A stretch of DNA of 64,000 nucleotides. Origin: Conchocele bisecta. Taxonomy: Eukaryota > Mollusca > Bivalvia > Lucinida > Thyasiridae. Position 1 is the stretch's first letter. Each line of letters starts with the position of its first letter. The notes below the pieces were generated by a model. It was given only the letters and a program-made list of their open reading frames with translations, searched no databases and was not told where the DNA came from. Both the position numbers and the translations under genes were made by a program. The stretch is taken from the NCBI GenBank assembly GCA_029237695.1, contig CM055265.1, positions 77,804,447-77,868,446 on the forward strand, read 5' to 3'. Shown here one piece after another: positions 56,163 to 64,000 of this stretch.

Positions 56163-56288
56163 CGCCCCCGGGGAAGCTTACAATGTCCGACATTTGCAAA
56201 ACATACAGGGTTCAATGGAAGAAGGGTGCTAACTCCAGCTAGAACATCATTACCACTGATTGTTTTAAAAATTCAGTACATGTCTTAA

Positions 56289-56474
56289 CCCTTTCCCTGT
56301 TTTGCGATATTTCGACTCATCCAAATCCAAAACATCTGAATAAAAGAATCAAATGCTGGGTCAAATGATGGTCAAATTATCTGATCTGTTACAAGCAATT
56401 TCTCCTTTTCCCACAATGTTTTCAAAAGACATCTTCTGCAGAGGCGTGAAAAGTCGTCTCTATCAGGGAAAGGG
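56289..56474. mobile_element. TTAA element with CCCTTTCCCTG ends
   Basis: TTAA at 56285-56288 and 56475-56478; ends CCCTTTCCCTG and CAGGGAAAGGG. The interior is not a hairpin, unlike C and K. Another piggyBac-style small element (inference). Confidence 0.8.
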
Positions 56475-56478
56475 TTAA

Positions 56479-57086
56479 TGGGTACATGTTATCCGTAAGC
56501 AACATGACACTACAAAACACGAATATTCGTGTTTCTAAGACACGGCTACATAGGATGTAACCCAACTTTTCTGGCCCTGTGTCACAGCCAGAAAGGTCAT
56601 GTTACATAAGAGGGGGTATATGCCTGTTAGGTTCACATGGACTGGTCTAAACTGGATTTAGCCGCATTTGGTATGCATAGCCTAGCAGTGGGCATATATT
56701 CTCATATATAGTTAGTATTTTGTAATTCAATACATTTTGGTGTGTGTGTATTTATAATAACATCAACCGACCGGCACTCGAATTAGCATAGGATCCAATA
56801 TCTGTGTTAGCAGTAAGACTAGTTGTTGAACATAATGTATTCCCCGTAATTGAGACACGCCATGCGATTTTGTACCTTCTGACATCTGCGTAATTTCATT
56901 AAATACGTTTACAAAATTTACAATATTTTTCATAAATAAAGTCAAAAGTTGACAGTTCTTTTCAGAGTACATGCGGAATACAATTACGGACTACAAGCCA
57001 TTTACGGAAATATTGTAAGTTACAATTACGCAGATGTCAGAAGGTAGTATGACGTTTCTCAATTACACAGCATGATATTTGAGACA
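56479..57086. other. Intronic stretch with R copy 4
   Basis: R-related sequence at 56850-57065 (AAAGTCAAAAGTTGACAGTT; CAATTACGCAGATGTCAGAA pairs with TTCTGACATCTGCGTAATTT). The remainder is featureless. Confidence 0.55.
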
Positions 57087-57092
57087 GGATGC

Positions 57093-57255
57093 TACGGAAG
57101 CCCATTAGGGCCACTTCACTTTTTTTTAATTTCCATTTATTCAAGATGTTTTATTGAATTTTCAAGTTTTTTTCTTGAATTTTCAAGATATCTTCAAAGA
57201 TAAATTCAAGAAAAGATAAAAAAAAGAAGTGAAGTGGCCCTAATGGGCTTCCATA
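57093..57255. mobile_element. Foldback element Q, copy 2, exact 6-bp TSD
   Basis: TACGGAAGCCCATTAGGGCC to CTAATGGGCTTCCATA, flanked by GGATGC at 57087-57092 and 57256-57261. TTGAATTTTCAAG words in the arm are 21 bp apart. Same start (TACGG) and duplication length as element B. Confidence 0.92.
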
Positions 57256-57294
57256 GGATGCTGCATAAGGTATACACTGATAGTTGTTGACAGG

Positions 57295-57763
57295 GCACCA
57301 GATAAGGAATTAGTAATTGAGTATTGTCACTCCATAATTTCTGAAGCAATTGCGTATTTCAAAATATTAATTGGGTAAAATGAAATCACACTACTGTTTA
57401 CACATCAACAGACAGCAATTATTGAATAGTTTGCTGCGAAATGAAAACAGGTTTTGGCATTATTATTATCATTCTTATTATGAAATACCAATTGTTGAAT
57501 AGTATGTTTCGAAATGAAAACATGTCTTGGCATTTCATTAGAATTGTCTCGTTGGAGACAATTCTAATGAAATACCAAGATGTGTTTTCATGGAACATAA
57601 GAAAAATATGCTATATTTGTGGTCTGTTTATTGTTTTCTGCAGCATGATAAATGTACCATAAAATTTATATTGCTTTATGATACTCACTACTTCTGATTT
57701 CAATTGGGTTTTTGACCATTTAATTGGGTATTTAAGCAAATACGCAGCTTATCTGGAGCTCTG
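57295..57763. mobile_element. Foldback element H, copy 4
   Basis: AGGGCACCAGATAAGGAATT to TTATCTGGAGCTCTGG; a partial duplication of the central region (TTTCGAAATGAAAACATGTC) makes it longer than copies 2 and 3. Confidence 0.8.
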
Positions 57764-57831
57764 GTGGTTCCGCTGGTACTGATCATTGTTTATGCCCTAG
57801 GCAACTCATACTAGGAACACAAATACATGCA

Positions 57832-58048
57832 TGTGACTGGAGAAATTGGGATTATGGGTCTTGCGACCAGTGTATCAGCACAGACTGATCAGGATCTGTA
57901 CTGTTCGCCATTCCATCAATGAACCACCCAGCATGCTTATAACAAGCAATATAGATCGCTAACAGGATACAGGAGTGTGATATTTGATCAGGAGCTACAC
58001 TGGTCACAAATCCCACAAGCCCCATTTCTCCAGTCACGGCCACACGCA
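57832..58048. mobile_element. Foldback element F, copy 12
   Basis: ATGTGACTGGAGAAATTGGG to CATTTCTCCAGTCACGGCCAC. Confidence 0.78.
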
Positions 58049-58073
58049 GCATTGTGGCCAATCTAGCTCTTAA

Positions 58074-58314
58074 ACCTTAAACCGCTATCTTAATTTTGTT
58101 GTCGCTGCTGTTTATTTTCTATTTCCCATTTGTATCATCAAAAACATGCTTTGACAGCACTTTAGAATAATTTACAACATGCTTTGACAGCACTTCAGAA
58201 TCATTTCCATTGGAAATGATTCTGAAGTGCTGTCAAACCATGTTTTTATTGAGAAATAAGGCAAGATATAAAAGCAACAGCAGACGACAATTATTGTGAG
58301 TAGCGGTCTAAGGG
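58074..58314. mobile_element. Foldback element K, copy 7
   Basis: TTAA then ACCTTAAACCGC … GCGGTCTAAGGG. The arm TGCTTTGACAGCACTTTAGA is partly duplicated. Confidence 0.82.
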
Positions 58315-58526
58315 TTAGCCCATTAGTTGGGGACAGTAACTCTGTAAAACTCCCATACGGACTGTTACTGTTTGTTTGTTTGTTGGGGTTTAACGGCCTA
58401 TCAACAGCTAAGGTCATTTAAGGCCGGGGTCAATGGGTTTAGTACTAAATCCCATATATTACCTGTACAAGTACATGTAACATTTCGAAATATCTTTTAT
58501 TTTTATATTTTTCATATTTGTTAATG

Positions 58527-58606
58527 AAAATATATGCTGTGACCACTCATTTGAACCGTCTCGTCGAGACGGTTAAAAAGGTGGCCATTACATATATTTC
58601 TAATGA
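58527..58606. repeat. Hairpin family P, copy 2
   Basis: ATATGCTGTGACCACTCATT with centre GAACCGTCTCGTCGAGACGGTT. Confidence 0.72.
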
Positions 58607-58635
58607 CAACTGAAGAAAATGTTTAGATATTTTAA

Positions 58636-59020
58636 CCCTTACACCGCTGTCTTAATGTTTTGTCGTCTGCTGTTTATTTTCTATTTTACATTTTTATAAT
58701 CAAAAACATGCTTTGACAGCACTTTAGAATAATTTACAACATGCTTTGACAACAATCATTTCCATTTTGTTTATTGAGAAATAAGGCTGGGAGCAATTTC
58801 ATTAAACTTCGTAGACTAAATATTCATAAGTGCAAAATTATGATAGTCTGTAAATTTCACATTAACAATGTTTTCTTGTAAACAATTATTGGATTTAAAT
58901 TTATTGAGCATAGGATGCATATGCTCAATAAATGTTAATCCATCAATTGAAATTTCCAGATTATCCTAAATTTGTACTTTCGAACATTTTAGTTGTACAA
59001 AGTTTAGTGAAATGGGCCCC
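58636..59020. mobile_element. Truncated K followed by element A, copy 11
   Basis: K from CCCTTACACCGC (after TTAA 58632-58635) stops at GAGAAATAAGGC (58787). A follows from 58789 (GGGAGCAATTTCATTAAAC) to GTTTAGTGAAATGGGCCCC (59020). The K remainder does not resume on the far side. Confidence 0.83.
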
Positions 59021-59448
59021 TTCAGTTTACTGGTCACATATGTCATAAGACCCATTTCTCCAGTCACAGTTAAATAACTGGTCACAAATGAAATAAGACC
59101 CACAATCACATGAGACAAGCCATGTGATTTTGTACATAAGAACATGTGCGGTTTTTCATGAAATATATTTACAGAAACTGGATCTTCTCTGTAAATGACG
59201 TGGAAAGTTGACAAAATGTTCATATCAAATGTGCAATAGAATTCCGCATTTACTATGAACGTTTGGTCAACTTCGTCAACGTCATTAAATTAATATATCG
59301 TACATTTTGTAAATAATTTTCTTGAGATATCGCACCTGAGATGTCACATGTAGTCTCAATGACAACCTGTGCGTATTATTTTCCGTGTGCAGTTTCATAA
59401 GGAGCTCAATGACAGGACGTTTAAATATGAAACTTTGTGTTACAAATT
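59021..59448. other. F end fragment and R copy 5
   Basis: 59040-59073 has CATTTCTCCAGTCACAG; 59100-59345 is an R copy (GAGACAAGCCATGTGATTTT and GGTCAACTTCGTCAACG). Confidence 0.55.
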
Positions 59449-59600
59449 CACCAGGTTTATGTTACCAATGCATGCAAAACGTATTATATATGTTTGTGCA
59501 ACTAGAGCAAGTGAGCAGAGGCTCACGGATACCACCGCCCGCCGCCTGGACCGACAAACAACAATTTCAACTCTTACGGACGGATAGTTTAAATAATCTC
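59449..59600. repeat. Dispersed repeat shared with intron 5
   Basis: ACTAGAGCAAGTGAGCAGAG and CTCACGGATACC match 1688-1720, with the same order of downstream words. Confidence 0.7.
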
Positions 59601-59637
59601 AGCTATAGGGATGTACTTTCTGTATCATTCTAGCTAG

Positions 59638-59842
59638 ATACATGCTGTGTATTTTGTTGTCACAATAACAATAACAGCCTAGTCTCGGTGATTCTCGCCT
59701 CGCGTTTGTTTTGCAAAGTGTTCTGATGATTTTTTGTTTTTTTACAATATTGCCAAGTTTAAGACCGCAAAGCGCGAGGATAGAATCACCGAGAATGGAC
59801 TGTTATTGTGACAAAACCATAAATAAACGATACACAGCATGT
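59638..59842. repeat. Foldback with ACACAGCATGT ends
   Basis: ACATGCTGTGTATTTTGTTG and CGATACACAGCATGTG; inner arms TCTCGGTGATTCTCGCCTCG and CGCGAGGATAGAATCACCGA. Confidence 0.78.
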
Positions 59843-59861
59843 GTCTCATCTGGAAGGATAC

Positions 59862-60280
59862 ATAGAGAATAGTAGGTTAGTGCCGTGAATGGGAAAAATA
59901 TCCGGCAAGGCTCAATAATTTCTTTATTTCTCATCAGAAGTATATGTTGTGACCACTCATTTGAACCGAGTGGTCACAACATATACTTTGGTTCAGAAAT
60001 AAGGAAAATAGATAGAGAATAGTAGGTTAGTGCCGTGAATGGGAAAAAATATCTGGCAAGGCTCAGGAAACGGGATGGGCGAGGCTCTGCCGAGCACATC
60101 CCGTTTCCGTGCCGCGCCAGATATTTTTTCCCATTCACTGCACTAACCTACTATTCTATTTATCCCGTCAATACCTACAAATGGCTGTAAAATGCAAAAA
60201 TTGTATTGACTGGATATCAAAAATGTTTCACGGCACCGTGTTTCACGGCACATATGCACTGTGTTGACGGGATACAGAAC
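59862..60280. mobile_element. Foldback element I, copy 4, with P hairpin between two starts
   Basis: GAGAATAGTAGGTTAGTGCC occurs at 59864 and again at 60015; the first is cut after CAAGGCTCA and followed by a P hairpin (59938-59988). The complete hairpin runs 60031-60143, then TATCCCGTCAATACC. Confidence 0.8.
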
Positions 60281-60951
60281 GTATCACAGACAGATGAAAT
60301 AGTAAAACACATCCATATAGCTGAGATTGTCTACGCTAACGGACGGATGGACGGAAATACGAAACTTTATACGCTGGACACTGGGTTGGAGGGTGGGGGG
60401 GGGGGAGGGGTTATAACGATACATGACTGTCTCTGGAATTACCTCCCTTATCATAGGTGTTGTATGGTGTATGGTCATCAACATATATTATCGTCATGAT
60501 CATTAGAGATAAATTATTGTGAAACCAACTGTAGTTGGGTGGATGAGCTCCTCTAAGGCACAGCTAGTTCAATCAGAGGCGGAAGACTCGGATATAGCAC
60601 CCAATAAATGCTTCATTTGAAAAACGCTACCCCACCCACCAATTTCCATACAGTATACATTATAGCCTTTAGAATGACTCGTCACAACCAGTTTTTTGTT
60701 AAAGAATTAAAGCAAAAATGAAAAACAGCAGACGGCAATTTTCATCAACAGCGTAGGTGGGTGTGATAACTGATGATTTGATTACAAAACATGAAAACAG
60801 CTGCAAACATCCGAGTCTCATTTGCAAGAGGTGACTTCCGGTTATATGTTTTTTCTGCCAGATGGAATGTTTGTTCAAGAGTAAAATAAAAAAATAAAAA
60901 CCGTAGACAACATAATATGCATGTCATCGTTCTATGTCATATTATATAGCT
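60281..60951. other. Intronic stretch with K relic
   Basis: 60667-60770 carries AACCAGTTTTTTGTTAAAGA and AACAGCAGACGGCAATTTTC, the right half of K. GGCGGAAGACTCGGATATAG at 60577 resembles the unsplit site of the 46765-47330 insertion. Confidence 0.6.
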
Positions 60952-61144
60952 GGGGCCCGTTCCACCAAACTTAGGATCCTCTGGAAATTTCAATTGATGG
61001 ATTTACATTTATTGAGCATAGGCTGCATATGCTCAATACATGTAAATCCAATAATTGTTTACAAGAAAACGTGAAATTTACAGGATATCATAATTTTGCA
61101 CTTACGAACATTTTAGTTGTACAAAGTTTAGAGAAACGGCCCCC
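60952..61144. mobile_element. Foldback element A, copy 12
   Basis: GGGGCCCGTTCCACCAAACT, then a deletion of the subterminal ACGACTAAAATGTTCG on the left only; right arm intact to GAGAAACGGCCCCC. Confidence 0.86.
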
Positions 61145-61149
61145 TGTTG

Positions 61150-62360
61150 TTGTATATCCAATACACTTATAACCTTCATATACCATGGTATATGCGTAAT
61201 GTTATATGCCATATAACATTACTATGTGATGTTATATGTGCAATGTTATACATGATCATATAACCATTATTTGCCATGTTATATGTGTAATGTGATATGT
61301 TATATAACATTCCTATGTCATGTTATATGTAAATTGGTATGTCATATAACGTCCATATGCCATGCAATATATTGGTGTTATATGCCATACAACCTTATTA
61401 TACCATGATATATGTTGGTATTATATGTCATATAACATTCATATGTAATTTTATATGTTTGGTGTTATATGTAATATAACATTCATATGACATGTTATAT
61501 GTTTGTGGTATATGCCATATAACCTTCATATTCCATGGTATATGTTGGTTGAATATGTCATATAACCTTGATATGCCATGTTATATGTTGTGTTATATGT
61601 AATATAACCTTGCAATGCCATGTTATATGTTGGAGTTACATGCCATATAATCTTGCTATGCCATGGTATATGTTGGTGTTATATGTCATATAATCTTGCT
61701 ATGCCATGGCATATGTTGGTGGTATATGTCGTATAACCTTGCTATGCTATGGCATATGTTGGTGTTATATGACATATAATCTTGCTATGTCATGGTATAT
61801 AGGCATACAACATTCCTATGCTATGGTATTTGTCATATAGTCATACAACTGTCCTATGCCGTGTTATAAGTCTGTTGTTATACAATACTATAACAGGCCT
61901 ATCCAATGCTATAAGTCTGATATATGTCATATAACCCCCATATGTCATAGTATATGTCTGGTGTTTTCTATCACATAACCTTCATATGCCAAGTTATATG
62001 CCGAGCTCCAGATAAGCTGTATTGTACCCTATGATTTCAAATTAAATGCATAATTTACTTTTACAAATGGATTATTGATTGTCTTCATTATTGAATAGGG
62101 AACAAATGATCAAAACAAATTGAAACATTCACAAGTTGAAAATAAATGCGTGAATACGTTGTACTCCTACTGTTGATAATCAATGCGTATTCAGCTAAAA
62201 TAAGTACGTAAAATACGCCAATACGCCCCTTATCTGGAGCGCTGTTAAATATATATATATCAACCTGGTGTTTATGTCCTGTTTTATGACTTTGCTATGC
62301 CATGCTATATATCTGGTGTTATGTGGTCCTATAACCTCCCTGTGCTACGCTATATGCCGG
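61150..62360. repeat. ~44-bp ATATG-rich tandem array, split by an H element
   Basis: Units such as GCCATGTTATATGTTGGTGT plus TATATGTCATATAACCTTGC recur about 20 times (clean spacing 43-44 bp at 61617, 61661, 61704). The array stops at 62002 and resumes at about 62260 after an H-type insertion. Confidence 0.88.
62003..62243. mobile_element. Element H-like variant, copy 6, inside the array
   Basis: GAGCTCCAGATAAGCTGTAT to ACGCCCCTTATCTGGAGCGC, interior AAATGGATTATTGATTGTCT as in copy 5. Confidence 0.82.
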
Positions 62361-63006
62361 ACGAACCATATTTATTCGATCGACCAAGTACAGATCGATT
62401 GAACTTCTTGCGACCCCACCCTTGTTTCTCCCGGCAGTAATCATCAACCGCATATGTTAGTTGAACAGGTCTGAATATGCGCCACAATACCGTGTAAGTT
62501 ACACATTACACGTCTGTAGTGCATGTACAGAAGTATGAATTACACACATAACGTGTTTTCATTTAGAATCTAGGCTGCAGACGGTTTTGTTCCGCGGAAT
62601 TTGTGTAAGCGATTCAATCAGCCAGCGTATTCTAGAATAGCCACAGCAGCCAAAGACTGGTTTCGTTCTAGCCGCTCATCTCGGCGGACGCTCGCGCGAA
62701 CACCATTGCAGCTGTGTAAGGGAGTCACTGCATTTGTTAGCTATGTCGTCTGCTCTAGGCGGCCATATACACATATTTTATCATCAATAATGGCACAAGT
62801 TATACCGCGGTGTTGAAAAGTGCAGGGAATTATAAATTACGGTTTCCGCTATAAATAGTATCGGAAAATGGAATAGAATCCACCTCTGTGAATCTGAACT
62901 TCATCAATTATTCAATATGGCGGAAAGATGAGGCTATTCGCCAACTCGTATCAATATAAAGGGTTGCAAAACACGGAGGTTCGACTGCATATTGCACGTA
63001 CGCGTT
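62361..63006. other. Intron 1 near exon 1, GC-richer, no gene recognised
   Basis: More CpG than the rest of the introns (62590-62800). The frame at 62601-62816 has no known domain. It could hold an alternative exon or enhancer; nothing in the sequence proves it. Confidence 0.4.
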
Positions 63007-63068
63007 GTCCGTCTGTACGAGGTGATAATCCAGCTTTAGCTCGCGGATTATCCCTCGTACATGCGGAC
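63007..63068 (-). repeat. Hairpin 33 nt downstream of exon-1 donor
   Basis: Left GTCCGTCTGTACGAGG and GATAATCC; right GGATTATCCCTCGTAC and GCGGAC. About 22 paired bases with two mismatches and one bulge, 13-nt loop. Confidence 0.85.
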
Positions 63069-63100
63069 GAACCGTGCTCGAAAGATCGCTCAGCACTTAC

Positions 63101-63218
63101 CAAGCAGCAAAAGTTTAATGTCTTTAGCGGCCTGAATTCCATCCTCTTTCAGCCCCTTTTCAATGGCCTTGCTACGCTCCATGGCCAGTCTATCTTCTGC
63201 ACTCAAGGTACAACCCAT
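63101..63218 (-). CDS. GNAO1: Galpha-o coding exon 1 (start codon, lipid anchor)
   Basis: 118 bp encode M1-L39 and the first base of G40: [20 protein letters not shown], then [20 protein letters not shown]2 after M1 fits N-myristoylation and C3 palmitoylation, the Gi/Go membrane anchor; the rest is the N-terminal helix that contacts Gbeta-gamma. The donor is CTGCTTG followed by GTAAGTGC. The start is set by A at -3, G at +4 and an in-frame TAA at 63240-63242, eight codons upstream, assuming no 5' UTR intron lies in between. Length matches the family's first coding exon exactly. Confidence 0.97.
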
Positions 63219-64000
63219 GATTATATATGCAGACGCGGCTTACAGAACACACGATGATAAGGCTACCCCGAATTGCGGAGGCAAAAATACCCCTCCGAGG
63301 ACGCGGAAGGATCGGTCTTCTAGGTGCTTGTCAGATGAGAGTCGGTGTTATATCCATACATACATAGAATATCTCCCGCCACTGTGCACAGGCTACACAC
63401 AGACAAATCCTAGCCCGGCTACCGCAGACAATACGACAGAACAAGGGTTTTCCTTCCCCGTATTTTCTACCATGTAACCGTAATACATCCAGAGACGCAG
63501 ACAATTTCACAAACAACGATCCACATCCCTCACACTGGCCCGCGCTGCCATTTTTTTGGTGTGAAATCCTAAATAAACACTAAATATTACACTATACAAC
63601 CGCTAAACGGGCGTAGTTTCTGGATGGCGACGTACACGTACATAAACATCTATTGATGATAAAATATGCTATTTTCCACAGAACGCTCAACAGCAGCAGT
63701 CGATACAGGCGCTAGTCTAATGCAACGAGATTTGCGGGTAGGCCGTGACGTCAGCAACCGCACGGGCTCGATAGTATTAGCATCGGCAGACGAGCTTCAG
63801 AAATTATGAAAATCAGCAGCGTTTCTGCTTAGAATTTGATGTGTGTATTGGAAAACAACAATTCGCAAGAAAAATACGGTAGATCGACCTGTGTATGTAT
63901 ATATGCGCCGTGTTCTGTTGAGGGGATATGGTATGAGGTGGCTTGTTCTCTGGTCAGGGTTTACACTGTTTGCAATATCAGCCACATAATAATATCATGT
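63219..64000 (-). promoter_or_regulatory. GNAO1: 5' UTR and candidate promoter region
   Basis: Upstream of the start codon in gene orientation. CpG-containing DNA extends to about 63780, compatible with a promoter, but no transcription start can be fixed. TATATAA at 63220-63226 is too close to the ATG to serve as a TATA box. From about 63935 an F-like fragment (GGTCAGGGTTTACACTGTTT) begins, which would limit the promoter. Confidence 0.5.
63746..63753. promoter_or_regulatory. Perfect CRE (TGACGTCA) upstream of GNAO1
   Basis: Full palindromic CREB/ATF site about 530 bp upstream of the start codon. A single 8-mer, so chance occurrence is possible. Confidence 0.45.

Larger units (their letters stand above)
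1..63218 (-). other. GNAO1: Galpha-o gene locus, 5' six coding exons; 3' end outside window
   Basis: The locus spans the whole window on the minus strand, from the start codon at 63218 to intron 6 running off the left edge. Six exons join in frame into 723 nt (241 codons). The product is the alpha subunit of heterotrimeric Go, a membrane-anchored GTPase that couples neuronal and other GPCRs to Gbeta-gamma release, channels and second messengers. Go rather than Gi is supported by [53 protein letters not shown] and [10 protein letters not shown]. The pertussis-toxin cysteine and the NKXD and TCAT guanine-binding loops lie in the two missing exons. Intron 2 alone is 34,481 bp. No exon 7 was found between 1 and 1290. 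Confidence 0.96.

Noticed and set aside
63220..63226. TATATAA as TATA box
   Set aside because: It lies within a few bases of the start codon, too close for a functional core promoter of this transcript.

Overview
This is metazoan nuclear DNA, most likely from a bivalve mollusc. It is AT-rich, carries one gene with very long introns, and is packed with short foldback (MITE-like) DNA elements. The mollusc assignment rests on the predicted protein, a Galpha-o with lophotrochozoan-type wording, and on repeat families of the kind recalled from clams; it is inference, not a database result.

One protein-coding gene explains the whole window: a minus-strand G-protein alpha-o subunit gene (GNAO1 orthologue). 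Its first six coding exons are at 63101-63218, 55970-56012, 21347-21488, 4757-4917, 2012-2140 and 1291-1420. They measure 118, 43, 142, 161, 129 and 130 bp, the classic Gi/Go exon sizes, with GT-AG borders and matching phases. They encode residues 1-241 of about 354, with no gap relative to human GNAO1 numbering (R179, T182, G184 and Q205 fall in register). The last two exons lie beyond position 1. Introns 1-5 are 7.1, 34.5, 16.4, 2.6 and 0.6 kb. No other intact gene, tRNA, rRNA or CRISPR was recognised. Most remaining open frames are by-products of repeats.

The introns hold about twenty foldback families. Labels used below: A (GGGGCCCGTTTCACTAAAC ends, about 240 bp, 12 copies); B (TACGGAGCCCC ends, 6-bp target duplications, 21-bp internal repeats); C and K (TTAA plus CCCTT ends); D (TA plus CAGTGGAACCTCTC); E (GTAGCCTATTTCA ends, about 300 bp); F (GTGGCTGTGACTGGAGAAAT ends); G (CACGTGGTTACAAC ends, about 390 bp); H (CAGGGCTCCAGATAAG ends); I (GTGCCGTGAATGGGAAAA); J (TTAA plus AGGTACATGCCCAC); L (CAGGGATTCC, 8-bp duplication); N (CTAGTTGCGAACGGTAAC); O (GCGGATCCAGG ends, about 440 bp); P, Q, R, W, X, Y are defined where they occur. 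Many copies are nested in one another, so their order of insertion can be read.

Most notable: (1) about 12 decayed tandem copies of the exon-4 splice acceptor plus the first 48 bp of exon 4 lie immediately upstream of the real exon; (2) several unrelated-looking foldback families carry 21-bp (two helical turns) tandem repeats in their arms, two of them with exact 6-bp target duplications; (3) a 1.2-kb palindrome has a promoter-like core (CRE, CCAAT, ETS-like) from which two similar short frames diverge; (4) inverted 0.7-kb J copies bracket exons 3-4; (5) a mobile-looking 0.5-kb element carries a CRE and an E2F-like array.
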